A stretch of 64,000 nucleotides of DNA from CBDBKL01 sp965116215 (GCA_965116215.1 OZ220494.1:1116001-1180000); one strand, 5' to 3'; shown: positions 17,826 through 25,893, counted from the first letter of the stretch. Made by a program: numbers and translations. Notes: a model not told the origin generated them from the sequence alone.

Positions 17826-18085
17826 GGGGTTTTATACACTACAGAAAGTAACAATCTATAGAGACTTTGTTTCCTATCATTAAACACGCAACCCTTTAAG
17901 TCCAAATAAAAAGTACTCTCATCCATAACATGAAATGAAAAAAGAATTCCCTTCATATTTTCTTTCAATCTTTCAGCTTTCCGGATATGTCTCTTAAAAT
18001 CTAGTGTCCAGTAAAAGTCCCCTTCATATTTTTTTTAAATCTTTTAACTTTCCCTTTTGAACAATATCAATCAGAATCTCTTCAT
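17809..18085. repeat. Direct repeat copy 2, including the intact metF 3' end
   Basis: The partner of 16113-16388. It runs from the end of the small cassette gene into the metF coding end (18024-18085). Inside both copies there is also a decayed partial duplicate of the metF tail (17950-17984 in this copy), recognisable as CTTCATATTTTCTTTC.AATC followed by TTTC. The local history thus includes at least two duplication steps at the metF end. Confidence 0.9.
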
Positions 18086-18899
18086 TACGAATTGTCATTA
18101 AGTGAACCCCTTGACACATTGACAAAAGATCACGAGACAGTTCAATAGCATACTTGAAGCCTTCTTCAAGGGGGTCCTTTTCCAATCTCTTAAGCAATTC
18201 ATCTGAAACAAAAACACCAGGAACTTTTTCATTAAGAAAATGAGCCGTTTTCAAACGTTGTATAATGAGCACCCCAGCAATCACAGGGACTTTAAAAGTC
18301 TCTACTTGTTTCATAAAATGAAACATGAGATCTGCAGAAAAAATGGCCTGTGATTGAAAGAACTTAGCCCCTGCATTGATTTTCCTTTCCATCCTCTTCA
18401 TTTGAATTTTTGGATTTTTTACAGAAGGATTTACAACCGCTCCTGGATATATTTTTAATGGAGTTGTTAGCTTTTTATCCGCTGTATCCAAACCCTCACG
18501 CATTTTTTTAATCATCTTTAACAAACCAACACTCTCTATTTCAAAAACACTCTTGGCCTCAAAGTGCCCTGCCTTTACAGGATCTCCTGTTAAACACAAA
18601 ACATTCTTTATACCCAATGCCTGTGCTCCAAGAAGATCAGATTGAAGAGCCAAAGTATTTCGATCACGACATGTCAATTGATAAATAGCCTCCACACCCT
18701 CTTGCTCTAGAATACTTGCAGAGGCTAAGTTACACATTCTCATAAGTGCTCTTTGGTTATCTGTCACATTAAGAGCATCAAAATGAGATTTTAACAATTG
18801 AGCCATTTCGCGAAAACCCAGAGCCTCTCCAGCATGTGGTGGAGTGATTTCTGCTGTAATCACTTTTTGGCCTGACTCCAATTTTTGTTGAAATGTCAT
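18024..18899 (-). CDS. metF: Methylenetetrahydrofolate reductase family protein
   Basis: 291 residues, typical for MetF. It would reduce methylene-THF to methyl-THF for methionine synthesis using FAD. Visible family segments include ITAEITPPHAGEA (N-terminal strand with the active-site Glu), LNVTDNQRA near residue 42, LTCRDRNTLALQSDLLGA near 74-91, LCLTGDPV near 100 and GAKFFQSQAIFS near 178. Its start overlaps the folD stop by four bases, so the two are translationally coupled. The 3' end is part of a long direct repeat that also occurs next to gcvT. Confidence 0.9.
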   Translation of the reverse strand: MTFQQKLESGQKVITAEITPPHAGEALGFREMAQLLKSHFDALNVTDNQRALMRMCNLASASILEQEGVEAIYQLTCRDRNTLALQSDLLGAQALGIKNVLCLTGDPVKAGHFEAKSVFEIESVGLLKMIKKMREGLDTADKKLTTPLKIYPGAVVNPSVKNPKIQMKRMERKINAGAKFFQSQAIFSADLMFHFMKQVETFKVPVIAGVLIIQRLKTAHFLNEKVPGVFVSDELLKRLEKDPLEEGFKYAIELSRDLLSMCQGVHLMTIRNEEILIDIVQKGKLKDLKKI

Positions 18900-19747
18900 C
18901 TCTTCAGAGAACTTTCCGCTAGATAGAGCGTATTTTCAAGAAGCATTGTAATTGTCATTGGGCCCACTCCCTTCGGAACAGGAGTCGCTGCCTTCACATG
19001 ATGATAGAGTTCATCAAAACGCACATCCCCACACAGTCCACCAGTCTCCTTGCGATGAATTCCCACATCGACAACAACAGCACCTTTTTTAAAATCCTCT
19101 TTACCTAGTAAATGGGGTTGTCCTGCTGCAACGACAACAATATCCGCCTGACGTGTATATAATGTTAAATTTAAAGTTTGCGAATGACAGATTGTGACTG
19201 TGGAGTTTTGATTCATCAACAATTGCGCCATCGGCTTTCCTACAATACGACTCCTTCCTACAACCACAGCATATTTCCCCTTCACAGAGATCTTGTAGTA
19301 CTCTAAAAGAGCCATCACTCCCTTTGGCGTACAAGGTTCAACTCTTGGACATCCGGCCCAAAGTAATCCTAAGTTTTCATAGGTCAGTCCATCCACATCT
19401 TTTAAAGGATTAAGTCTTTTTAGCACACGACTATATTCAAATGGTTTGGGAATAGGAATCTGCACTAATATGCCATGAATATCTTCATCTGCATTGAGAC
19501 GATTCATCAAAGCATCAAGCTCTTCAACACTTGTTTTCTTATCTATATCATAGCGGACAGAATGAATACCAACTCTCCTGCAGGCTTCCTCTTTATTGCG
19601 AATATAAATTTGACTTGAAGGATCATTTCCAACAAAAACAACAGCTAACCCAGGGGGCTTTTTAGCCACCCTCTGAAACGCCTCAACTCTCAATTGAAGT
19701 TCTTTTTCCAAAACGTTGGCCACGTCTTTTCCATTCATTATTTTCAT
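18896..19747 (-). CDS. folD: Bifunctional methylene-THF dehydrogenase / methenyl-THF cyclohydrolase
   Basis: 283 residues, the usual FolD length. Motifs in order: VGNDPSSQIYIRNKEEAC (catalytic Tyr and the Lys of the active site near residues 48-54), HGILVQIPIP near 95, KDVDGL near 117, and VVGRSRIVGKPMAQLL, the NADP-binding loop, near 160-178. PKGVGPMTITMLLENT closes the protein. It interconverts methylene-, methenyl- and formyl-THF. It leads the folD-metF-(cassette)-gcvT group; FolD and GcvT produce or use methylene-THF, which MetF reduces. Confidence 0.95.
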   Translation of the reverse strand: MKIMNGKDVANVLEKELQLRVEAFQRVAKKPPGLAVVFVGNDPSSQIYIRNKEEACRRVGIHSVRYDIDKKTSVEELDALMNRLNADEDIHGILVQIPIPKPFEYSRVLKRLNPLKDVDGLTYENLGLLWAGCPRVEPCTPKGVMALLEYYKISVKGKYAVVVGRSRIVGKPMAQLLMNQNSTVTICHSQTLNLTLYTRQADIVVVAAGQPHLLGKEDFKKGAVVVDVGIHRKETGGLCGDVRFDELYHHVKAATPVPKGVGPMTITMLLENTLYLAESSLKR

Positions 19748-19937
19748 GAAGCACCCTCTCTTCAGTCACTACATCGACATCGTAAAAATATTCTATTAAT
19801 ATATTTCACAAAACGAACACGATCAGTCTTGAATGAAACAGCTTTGAAGTCATTACATATTGACCCAAAACGTTAACACCTATATGATATCAAGCCATAT
19901 TCTGCATAGATTTATTTTTAACAAAGGACATTGTAAC

Positions 19938-20156
19938 ATGGAGAAAATCAAACTTCCAAAAGACAACCCCTCTTTTTCATCACCTGAGGCCATCCCCTCA
20001 TCACCCAAGAAATTTAAACAAAGCTCTGTATTAACGAGCTTCTATCGTTTTATTTATGAAAATGATCTACGCAAAGAGGCCCTCCAACATATCACACAGA
20101 TCCTACTGACCCGAAAAGCCGAAAAAATAATGAGTCGAAAAGCCCAGAAGAGATAA
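19938..20156 (+). CDS. Small conserved-looking cytoplasmic protein
   Basis: 72 residues from an ATG with AAAGGA about nine bases upstream; a longer upstream frame lacks such a site. The N-terminal third is Pro/Ser-rich, and the C-terminal two thirds form an amphipathic, basic helix-like region ending in KAEKIMSRKAQKR. No family is recognised. It stands alone between divergent folD and the pilin operon. Confidence 0.5.
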   Translation: MEKIKLPKDNPSFSSPEAIPSSPKKFKQSSVLTSFYRFIYENDLRKEALQHITQILLTRKAEKIMSRKAQKR

Positions 20157-20427
20157 CGCTTTCTTACTTTTAAAAAACAAGATAAAGTCATCAAGATCAA
20201 AAGGCATAGAGAAGATAACAACTCTTTCTTCTTTTATTTGTCCGTCATTTTATCGGACCTGCTCCCCTCAACTCTTTATAAAATAGATTCTAGCTCAAAG
20301 GCACCCTTGCATTTCATTATTTCCTGAAAAGATCAGAGGGGACAAAAACCTTTGGGTCTCTTTAATACGAGATAATTTTATGGATAAGAGCGTCGTCCAC
20401 CTTAAGTGATGCTCAATAAAATTGAAG

Positions 20428-20454
20428 AAAAGGAGACACAAAAAGTCTCCTTTT
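20428..20454. terminator. Perfect hairpin directly before the pilin operon
   Basis: AAAAGGAGAC and GTCTCCTTTT pair perfectly over ten bases around a seven-base A-rich loop. The T4 tail makes it a possible terminator of the small upstream gene, but it lies only 14 bases before the flp-like start codon and holds a GGAG. It could instead be a leader structure or a competing ribosome site. The rest of 20157-20427 shows no gene. Confidence 0.45.
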
Positions 20455-20468
20455 CACTGGAGTAAAAC

Positions 20469-20720
20469 ATGCGCCTCTTTAAATCCCAAAAAGGCCAATC
20501 TCTCATTGAATACCTTATCCTTGTCGCTCTTGTAGCTATTGGAAGTATGGCTGTTCTTCGGGTGCTGGGCCAGAATATTTCATCTCGCCTAGCCACCATT
20601 GCCTACAAAATTCAAGGAGTAGACCGTAAAGCACGCTATGAACAGGTTAGAGAATCTGATTACAAAAAAAAGGACATGAGTGATTTTTTTGAAGGAGCAA
20701 CAAATAGTGAAAAGCAATAG
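20469..20720 (+). CDS. flp: Flp-type (class III / type IVb) pilin
   Basis: 83 residues. A short basic leader ends in KG, followed by QSLIEYLILVALVAIGSMAV, the prepilin pattern with Glu at position +5 and a single hydrophobic helix. A Tad-type prepilin peptidase would cut after the Gly, and the mature subunit would assemble into thin Flp pili or a pseudopilus. The tail is charged and longer than in minimal Flp pilins. A GGAG site precedes the ATG. It is the first gene of a tightly packed six-gene set; its end overlaps the next gene by 14 bases. Confidence 0.85.
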   Translation: MRLFKSQKGQSLIEYLILVALVAIGSMAVLRVLGQNISSRLATIAYKIQGVDRKARYEQVRESDYKKKDMSDFFEGATNSEKQ

Positions 20721-21045
20721 CGGGCAAACACTTGTTGAGTTCACTGTTAGCCTTGCCCTAAGTCTCCTTCTGATCATTTTTATTTTTATTACACTCACCT
20801 CTATAAACTACAAAATGATTCTTAATTATTGGACTTATCAAACGACAGTCTGTTTGTTAGAGGGACAAACCAAGTCTAATTGTAAAAAGAAACTCATAAG
20901 CCAACTTTCAAAGCTGCCTTACCTTAAAATAAAAAATATTAGCCTACGCCTTTCTAAAAAGAAGATCCAGTCCAACATTGAAACACAACTTTTTAATAAA
21001 ATACGTTTATCTAGAAAGAAAGTTATTTCCCATGAATCTTACTAA
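20707..21045 (+). CDS. TadE-like pseudopilin
   Basis: 112 residues from a GTG at 20707, which is nine bases after GGAG; the longer frame from 20680 lacks a site. The sequence SNSGQTLVEFTVSLALSLLLIIFIF has the G/QxLVE prepilin cleavage pattern and one helix, as in TadE/TadF minor pseudopilins. The remainder is basic and contains two Cys (CLLEG...NCKKK). It is embedded between the flp-like gene and a TadG-like gene with overlaps on both sides. Confidence 0.75.
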   Translation: MKSNSGQTLVEFTVSLALSLLLIIFIFITLTSINYKMILNYWTYQTTVCLLEGQTKSNCKKKLISQLSKLPYLKIKNISLRLSKKKIQSNIETQLFNKIRLSRKKVISHESY

Positions 21046-21733
21046 AGAGAATGGTTTCATTCATATTATTTTTATCAGTCTTTTCCCCTTATTTTTTACT
21101 CTTGCACTAGGAGTCATAATAGTTGGACTTTCTATTTTGGAACTCACAAAACTACAAACCTTTTGTCTAAAAGCCACCAAAGCATCTCAGAAACCACTAA
21201 GATCAGGAATAAAAAAAATTATGGCTCTTAATAAGCAAGCTCAACGTTTACGCCTTCAAAGAAAAAAGGCCCTTGCACGCCTGCGCTTAGCCGAAATGAC
21301 TTTTTCCCCAGACTATGCAGCAGCAAAGGCACACCTTATGAAAATTACGCTTAAGCAAGCTCTCTTTAGAGCCAAGCAAAATTTTATTCTCAAGACAGCA
21401 AAGTCTTTAGCTAAAACCCGTCAGTTTTATTGGGCACAAAAGATTAAAGAGAATAAAAAAGGTAGAGTTTTTAAAATAACCAAACCACAACTGGCCATCA
21501 CCCCTTACCCCTCAAATAGTCTATCTCCTAGTTATAAAATAAAACCCAATTTTGAAAGCCAACAGACTATAAAAGCTCATTTAAACTCATCTATGTTACA
21601 GTTGCTCGGAGCATTGGATTTTAAATGGATAAAGGGGTATCTCGATTTTCCAGAAAAATTAAGCATCAACTGTGCAGGCACTTTAAGAAAAGGAAAACCA
21701 TGGAATATAAAACACAGACCGGCCAACTTATAA
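21032..21733 (+). CDS. Tad-locus-associated membrane-anchored protein
   Basis: 233 residues from ATG 21032, overlapping the previous gene by 14 bases. One N-terminal hydrophobic segment (IIFISLFPLFFTLALGVIIVG) resembles the TadG/pseudopilin N-terminus. It is followed by a very basic helical region with repeated Arg/Lys (residues about 65-150) and a C-terminal domain with a single Cys. I cannot assign a family with certainty. The position between TadE-like and pseudopilin-like genes suggests a structural or scaffold role in the same envelope machine. Confidence 0.6.
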   Translation: MNLTKENGFIHIIFISLFPLFFTLALGVIIVGLSILELTKLQTFCLKATKASQKPLRSGIKKIMALNKQAQRLRLQRKKALARLRLAEMTFSPDYAAAKAHLMKITLKQALFRAKQNFILKTAKSLAKTRQFYWAQKIKENKKGRVFKITKPQLAITPYPSNSLSPSYKIKPNFESQQTIKAHLNSSMLQLLGALDFKWIKGYLDFPEKLSINCAGTLRKGKPWNIKHRPANL

Positions 21734-21834
21734 TGGAATTACTCATTATCCTCCTTTTCATGTTTTCCCTAGGGTGGATCGTAGGTCATTTCTATACATC
21801 GACATATAAGGATATTATTAGACATGAAATATAG
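21700..21834 (+). CDS. Very short pseudopilin-like protein
   Basis: 44 residues from ATG 21700, with AAGGA four bases upstream, overlapping the previous gene by 34 bases in another frame. The segment TGQLIMELLIILLFMFSLGW has the prepilin cleavage G followed by Glu at +5 and a single helix. The rest is only about 20 residues, so it is barely more than a membrane helix. It could be a minor pseudopilin that caps or primes assembly. Confidence 0.6.
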   Translation: MEYKTQTGQLIMELLIILLFMFSLGWIVGHFYTSTYKDIIRHEI

Positions 21835-22312
21835 ATTAAAGAATTTTCATTTAAAAATGAACCCTCAAAGATGGTCTATTATTATTGTTCTAACCGCCAT
21901 TATATTGAGCCTTCTTTCTCAAAACCATAAAGAGATAAAACCACAAAAAAATGCGCTTTCACTCTCCACCCTACTCCCAAAGGGAAAAACCCTTGTTCCT
22001 ATAGAGTTAGAAAATTCTTCACAATTGGACTCCATTCTTGGAATCAAAGGCGTAGTCGATCTATTTGTCAGAGTGGGAACTCATAAAAAAAGACTGGTTA
22101 AAATAGCTCATCGAATTAAGATTCTAAGGGCCCCTAAAAATCCTAATTATTATGCCGCCTTAGTTCCTGAGTCTCTCGCTGCTAAAATATTAAAATACGA
22201 AGGGCCATATATTGTGTCAGTACAAAATCCTAAAGTGTCTGGAACAAAAATTGAATCCCATGAGGAAAAAAAGACAAAAAGACCTGTAATTATTGAGGAG
22301 TCTGTTCTATGA
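21824..22312 (+). CDS. Possible CpaB/RcpC-like pilus assembly protein
   Basis: 162 residues. One N-terminal membrane helix (WSIIIVLTAIILSLL) precedes a periplasmic domain. The order LLPKGKTLVPIELENSSQLDSILGIKGVVDLFV resembles the C-terminal part of CpaB/RcpC, which links pilus assembly to the secretin and peptidoglycan. The SAF-type N-terminal domain of full CpaB is missing, so this would be a short version. It overlaps both neighbours by a few bases (11 and 4). Confidence 0.5.
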   Translation: MKYRLKNFHLKMNPQRWSIIIVLTAIILSLLSQNHKEIKPQKNALSLSTLLPKGKTLVPIELENSSQLDSILGIKGVVDLFVRVGTHKKRLVKIAHRIKILRAPKNPNYYAALVPESLAAKILKYEGPYIVSVQNPKVSGTKIESHEEKKTKRPVIIEESVL

Positions 22313-23445
22313 AGGCCCTACTTGTGCTAAAAACATTTATAATGAAAGCCCTTAAAGTATATAAACACGGTATCTCTAAATCCATCAGGTTTAAATATTT
22401 TGCTGCAAATGACCCTAAAGCAAAGAGAACTTTCTTGCAAAAAGGACTTGTCTCTAAGATAAATAAGGTCCTTAACGTAAAACAACTCACAGTTCTTTTT
22501 CTTATCCTTTTACTCCCCACAGCGTCTTATACCGAAGTCATATTGCAAAGCCCATTTACAGATAATGTTGAATTTCAAATTTATGTGAGCCTTAAATCAA
22601 ATAGAGAGTCTCTTAGCCAAAAGATATTTAAAACACATCCTAGGCCCTGGGAACGCAAGCAAATGAGGTTAAAATTTGCAGAAGCTATGAAGTTATATCT
22701 TTCTGGCCAAGTTGAAGATGCTCAGTCGAAATTTAGAAGTTTTGTCAGTCACTCTAAAGACGCCGACTGGGGAAAGGGTGATAGAGAGTTATTTTTTAAT
22801 GCTTATATGAGATTAGCACAGCTATCTAAAGATCAAACAGAAATTCAAAGATGGATTCAAGATGCTATTAGATATGATGTAGAAAAGCGACCTTCTGAAA
22901 AAATGTACCCACCACCACTTCAGAAATTATTTTTATCATTGCATGAGATTGAGAAAAAAGAATTTATAATGTGGAGCCCCACCTCCTTTTTTAGATCTTA
23001 TGACTACATTATAATAAATGGAAAGCGGTATTCGACTAACAACTTGAATACAGTCACCCTACCTCGAGGACGGCATCGTATCTCTGCTGTTTCTAATAAG
23101 TATGGTTATTGGAGTAAGGTTTTAGACAGGAAAAAGATTTTAAACTTTTCGAAAGACTTGCCACCAGCTCTTGTTCAAGGTAATTGCCATAAACCCCAAA
23201 TATTGGACAATCCATGGACTATTCCTTCTCACTCGAAAGCTTTTTTTGGAAGAAAATGTATAAAAACAAATATAGAGAATTTAACAAAACAGAATCAAAT
23301 CCCATTAATGGAGGATAAAAACCCTCAGTCAAAGATGAAGTCTGAAACGCTTTGGATTATTATTGGGGCTTCTTTATTTGCTGGTTATTTTATTCTTCGA
23401 AAGGATCATAAATCAAATCATGAAATAGAGGTTCTAAAGTTCTAA
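22309..23445 (+). CDS. Membrane-anchored periplasmic protein of the Tad-like operon
   Basis: 378 residues. A basic N-terminus precedes a hydrophobic segment near 60-72 (LTVLFLILLLPTASYT), which may act as signal anchor. The middle (about 105-180) looks like a TPR-like helical region, then a small beta region (YDYIIINGKRYSTNNLNTVTLPRGRHRI) of PEGA type, which often contacts cell-wall sugars. A C-terminal hydrophobic segment near 345-360 ends the protein. The start overlaps the previous stop by four bases. The function is not known, but the operon position suggests a pilus-associated envelope role. Confidence 0.6.
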   Translation: MKALLVLKTFIMKALKVYKHGISKSIRFKYFAANDPKAKRTFLQKGLVSKINKVLNVKQLTVLFLILLLPTASYTEVILQSPFTDNVEFQIYVSLKSNRESLSQKIFKTHPRPWERKQMRLKFAEAMKLYLSGQVEDAQSKFRSFVSHSKDADWGKGDRELFFNAYMRLAQLSKDQTEIQRWIQDAIRYDVEKRPSEKMYPPPLQKLFLSLHEIEKKEFIMWSPTSFFRSYDYIIINGKRYSTNNLNTVTLPRGRHRISAVSNKYGYWSKVLDRKKILNFSKDLPPALVQGNCHKPQILDNPWTIPSHSKAFFGRKCIKTNIENLTKQNQIPLMEDKNPQSKMKSETLWIIIGASLFAGYFILRKDHKSNHEIEVLKF

Positions 23446-23514
23446 CCCTACCCAAAACTTAACGACTTTTTCTATAAAACCTCCTCAATTATTAAAATAT
23501 AGAGATCTAAAAAA

Positions 23515-25203
23515 TCAACGTCCTGCTGGAGGAGCGGCAGGGGGTGTTCCCAATTGAAAACTTCCACCTAAATTAAAGCTTCCATTGATACCTCCGGCAC
23601 CATAAATACCTTGACGAGCTTCCCAAAGTTGTCTCTGTAGACCCCATATTTGGATTTCTAGGTTATTCACTGTACGCGCACGAGCCTGCTGTTGTTCACG
23701 ATATCTTTGTGTAAACTCCATATATAATTGTTGTTGTTGTTGATACAATTCCATAGCCATTTTTCCTCCACCGAATCCTCCAGGATAGCCACCGACTGCT
23801 CCCATCCCTCCAGGATAACCGCCAAAGACTCCGCCAAACGCAGAAGCTATACCTCCACCAATCCCTCCGGGATAACCGCCAAAGGCTCCGAATCCTCCAG
23901 GATAGCCACCGACTGCTCCCATCCCTCCAGGATAACCGCCAAAGACTCCGCCAAACGCAGAAGCTATACCTCCACCAATCCCTCCGGGATAACCGCCAAA
24001 GGCTCCGAATCCTCCAGGATAGCCACCGACTGCTCCCATCCCTCCAGGATAACCGCCAAAGACTCCGCCAAACGCAGAAGCTATACCTCCACCAATCCCT
24101 CCGGGATAACCGCCAAAGGCTCCGAATCCTCCAGGATAGCCACCGACTGCTCCCATCCCTCCAGGATAACCGCCAAAGACTCCGCCAAACGCAGAAGCTA
24201 CACCTCCGAGATAACCCGGATAACCCCATCCCATAGGGTAACCAAAGGCCCCTCCCAGGTGACCGTACATCCCAACACCAGCCCCCATTCCAGGTCCATA
24301 CCCGGCACAACCATAGGCTCCTCCGGCGTAACCAGAAAGAGCAGACCCTGCAAGACTCGCCGTCAGAAATGGAAAGTAATTCATATTTGAATAGGGGGGA
24401 AAGAATGTGTACCCAAGTTCTGCCGCTCGCTCCCTTGATTTATCAAAATCTCTTTTTCTTTGGTAGGCCCCTAGGCCATCTACAGCTAAAGAGACCCCCC
24501 ATAACCACTTAGGAACATCTGAAAGTGTAGTGCACCCAACACACACACCACCTTCAGTCGTTACGCTAGATTCTGCCTCTGCATAATGCAGATCATCTAT
24601 TTCATCTTCCAGATCATCTATTTCATCTTCTAATGTCGCAATTTGTTCTGCGGCTTCACTATAATCATTGAGAGACTCTACACATCTGCTGTGATCTCTA
24701 GTGGGACTGTGACCCTCACCATATATCTCGGGTAGTTTGCATATTTCATCAATAGAAGGGTCCGGGGGCTTAGAGCAAATGGCCCCATGAACACTGGCAA
24801 CACGGCCATCACCTGCAATTCCAATATCCTCCAAGGCCGCTCGAAAATCATTCACCTCTCTACCTGGCCCTTGACATGGCAACACAACCAGATCCAATAC
24901 TTTATTGACCATAGACCGGCCATCAAGACGCTTTTTGAGTCTATCCTTGACTCGATTTATCTTTTCTTTTTCCCTGCCTTTAAGTTCTTTTTTTCGTACG
25001 ATCTCTTTGCGTACCTGTTTAACGGCTTTGGACTCTCTTTCAGAGGGATAACCTGACATATTCTCCATGTCATAGGAACATGCTGGATTTCCATAATACT
25101 GACCCGTGCCCCAAGAGTTACTTGGAGGTAATACAGTTGCCGAATAAGCATGGTTCAGGAACAACAAAGAAGAGATAATGACCATTTTTATCAAATATAC
25201 CAT
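23515..25203 (-). CDS. Exported Gly/Tyr-rich repeat protein
   Basis: 562 residues with an N-terminal signal peptide (about residues 1-22) and AAGGA before the start. Residues about 60-220 are charged, with an acidic coiled-coil heptad near LEDEIDDLEDEIDDL and a CxxC (CVGC). Residues about 265-490 are Gly/Tyr/Pro-rich, dominated by four copies of a 39-residue repeat with GGYPGG motifs. The last ~70 residues are Gln-rich coiled coil plus a Gly-rich tail. Such sequences suggest a self-associating surface or matrix protein. It is convergent with the pilin-like operon and has no recognised family. Confidence 0.8.
   Translation of the reverse strand: MVYLIKMVIISSLLFLNHAYSATVLPPSNSWGTGQYYGNPACSYDMENMSGYPSERESKAVKQVRKEIVRKKELKGREKEKINRVKDRLKKRLDGRSMVNKVLDLVVLPCQGPGREVNDFRAALEDIGIAGDGRVASVHGAICSKPPDPSIDEICKLPEIYGEGHSPTRDHSRCVESLNDYSEAAEQIATLEDEIDDLEDEIDDLHYAEAESSVTTEGGVCVGCTTLSDVPKWLWGVSLAVDGLGAYQRKRDFDKSRERAAELGYTFFPPYSNMNYFPFLTASLAGSALSGYAGGAYGCAGYGPGMGAGVGMYGHLGGAFGYPMGWGYPGYLGGVASAFGGVFGGYPGGMGAVGGYPGGFGAFGGYPGGIGGGIASAFGGVFGGYPGGMGAVGGYPGGFGAFGGYPGGIGGGIASAFGGVFGGYPGGMGAVGGYPGGFGAFGGYPGGIGGGIASAFGGVFGGYPGGMGAVGGYPGGFGGGKMAMELYQQQQQLYMEFTQRYREQQQARARTVNNLEIQIWGLQRQLWEARQGIYGAGGINGSFNLGGSFQLGTPPAAPPAGR
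23771..24207. repeat. 117-bp tandem repeat inside the Gly-rich protein gene
   Basis: Units start at 23771, 23888, 24005 and 24122; the fourth breaks off near 24207. The units read identically by eye over their shared length, encoding 39 residues each. The length is a multiple of three, so copy-number change would lengthen or shorten the protein without a frameshift. Perfect identity between copies indicates recent expansion or ongoing homogenisation. Confidence 0.95.
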
Positions 25204-25426
25204 CCAGATTCCTTAAAAGAGGGTTTCCCTACCTCTATCTTATTCGTCATTCTCTTTTTTCAACTTAATAAAAAAACAATAGGAACTAGACTAAAGAAGA
25301 GTATTCCTGTCTTAAAACACAACTTCATAACAACTGTGTCCGTTATCATCAGCTATTATACTTTATTGAGACATCCATCCCTTTGATGTAAAATGATTTA
25401 CGCCATTCAGATAATGAGAAGAAGAA

Positions 25427-25678
25427 AGAGTTTCTCTTAGGGCTTTCAAAACGAGTTTTCTTAAGGCGCAGGACTTATCCGCAGAGAAGCAGTTTGTTTT
25501 ATCCCTGATCTTATCAAGTACTACCAAGCGTATACTTTTAGCCTATGGCACAAATTTGAATGGAAGATCTTGTTTCAACAATGCTCAATGAAGTTAATCT
25601 TTATCTAGCCAAGGCTTTTAGGCTTCACCACGAGCTTGCGGACCTCAGAGTTGTCTGAGCTTTTGAAAGTATTAAAAA
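25427..25678. repeat. Palindromic element, degenerate copy
   Basis: It has the left end AGAGTTTCTCTTAGGGCTTTC and the internal phrase GGCGCAGG. The middle carries extra sequence, and the right half AAGGCTTTTAGGCTTCACC...CCTCAGAG ends in TTTTGAAAG without a good terminal match. It resembles the family members at 25709, 31736 and 53221. It lies in the spacer between two divergent genes (25203 and 26026). Confidence 0.8.
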
Positions 25679-25708
25679 TAATTTACTCCATCAATAGAGA
25701 TATAAAAG

Positions 25709-25890
25709 GTAGAGTTTTTCTGAAGGATTTCAAAACGAGTTCTCTGAGGCGCAGGGCGTATTCGTGGAAAGATCGTTTATTCTATGCTTGACTGCATCGA
25801 GCACTATCCAGCCAAGGCTTTTAGGCTTCACCACGAGCTTGCGGACCTCAGAGTTGTCTGAGCTTTTGGAAACCCTAAGAAAAACTCTAC
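25709..25890. repeat. Palindromic element, complete copy
   Basis: 182 bases bounded by GGTAGAGTTTTTCTGAAGG on the left and CCCTAAGAAAAACTCTACC on the right. The inner arms continue the pairing (CTCTGAGGCGCAGG against CGGACCTCAGAG), so the whole element can fold into one long imperfect hairpin. No open frame of useful length is present. The size and inverted ends are like a non-autonomous mobile element. Confidence 0.88.
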
Positions 25891-25893
25891 CCT

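Noticed and set aside
16113..18085. Insertion sequence with its own transposase
   Set aside because: The cargo protein has a ClpP/SppA-type pattern, not a DDE, HUH or recombinase pattern, and the flanking repeats are direct and far too long for target-site duplications.
23728..24390. Long open frames on both strands across the 117-bp repeat region (Ser/Thr-rich on plus, Trp/Arg-rich on minus)
   Set aside because: They are shadow frames kept open by the repeated GGN codons of the real Gly-rich protein on the minus strand; they have no ribosome site and implausible composition.
25150..25386. 78-residue frame divergent from the Gly-rich protein
   Set aside because: It overlaps the signal peptide region of the real gene and has no recognisable site or family.
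25427..25890. Palindromic elements as simple transcription terminators
   Set aside because: They are about 180 bp, lie between divergent genes at two of three places and lack a T-run after a compact GC stem.
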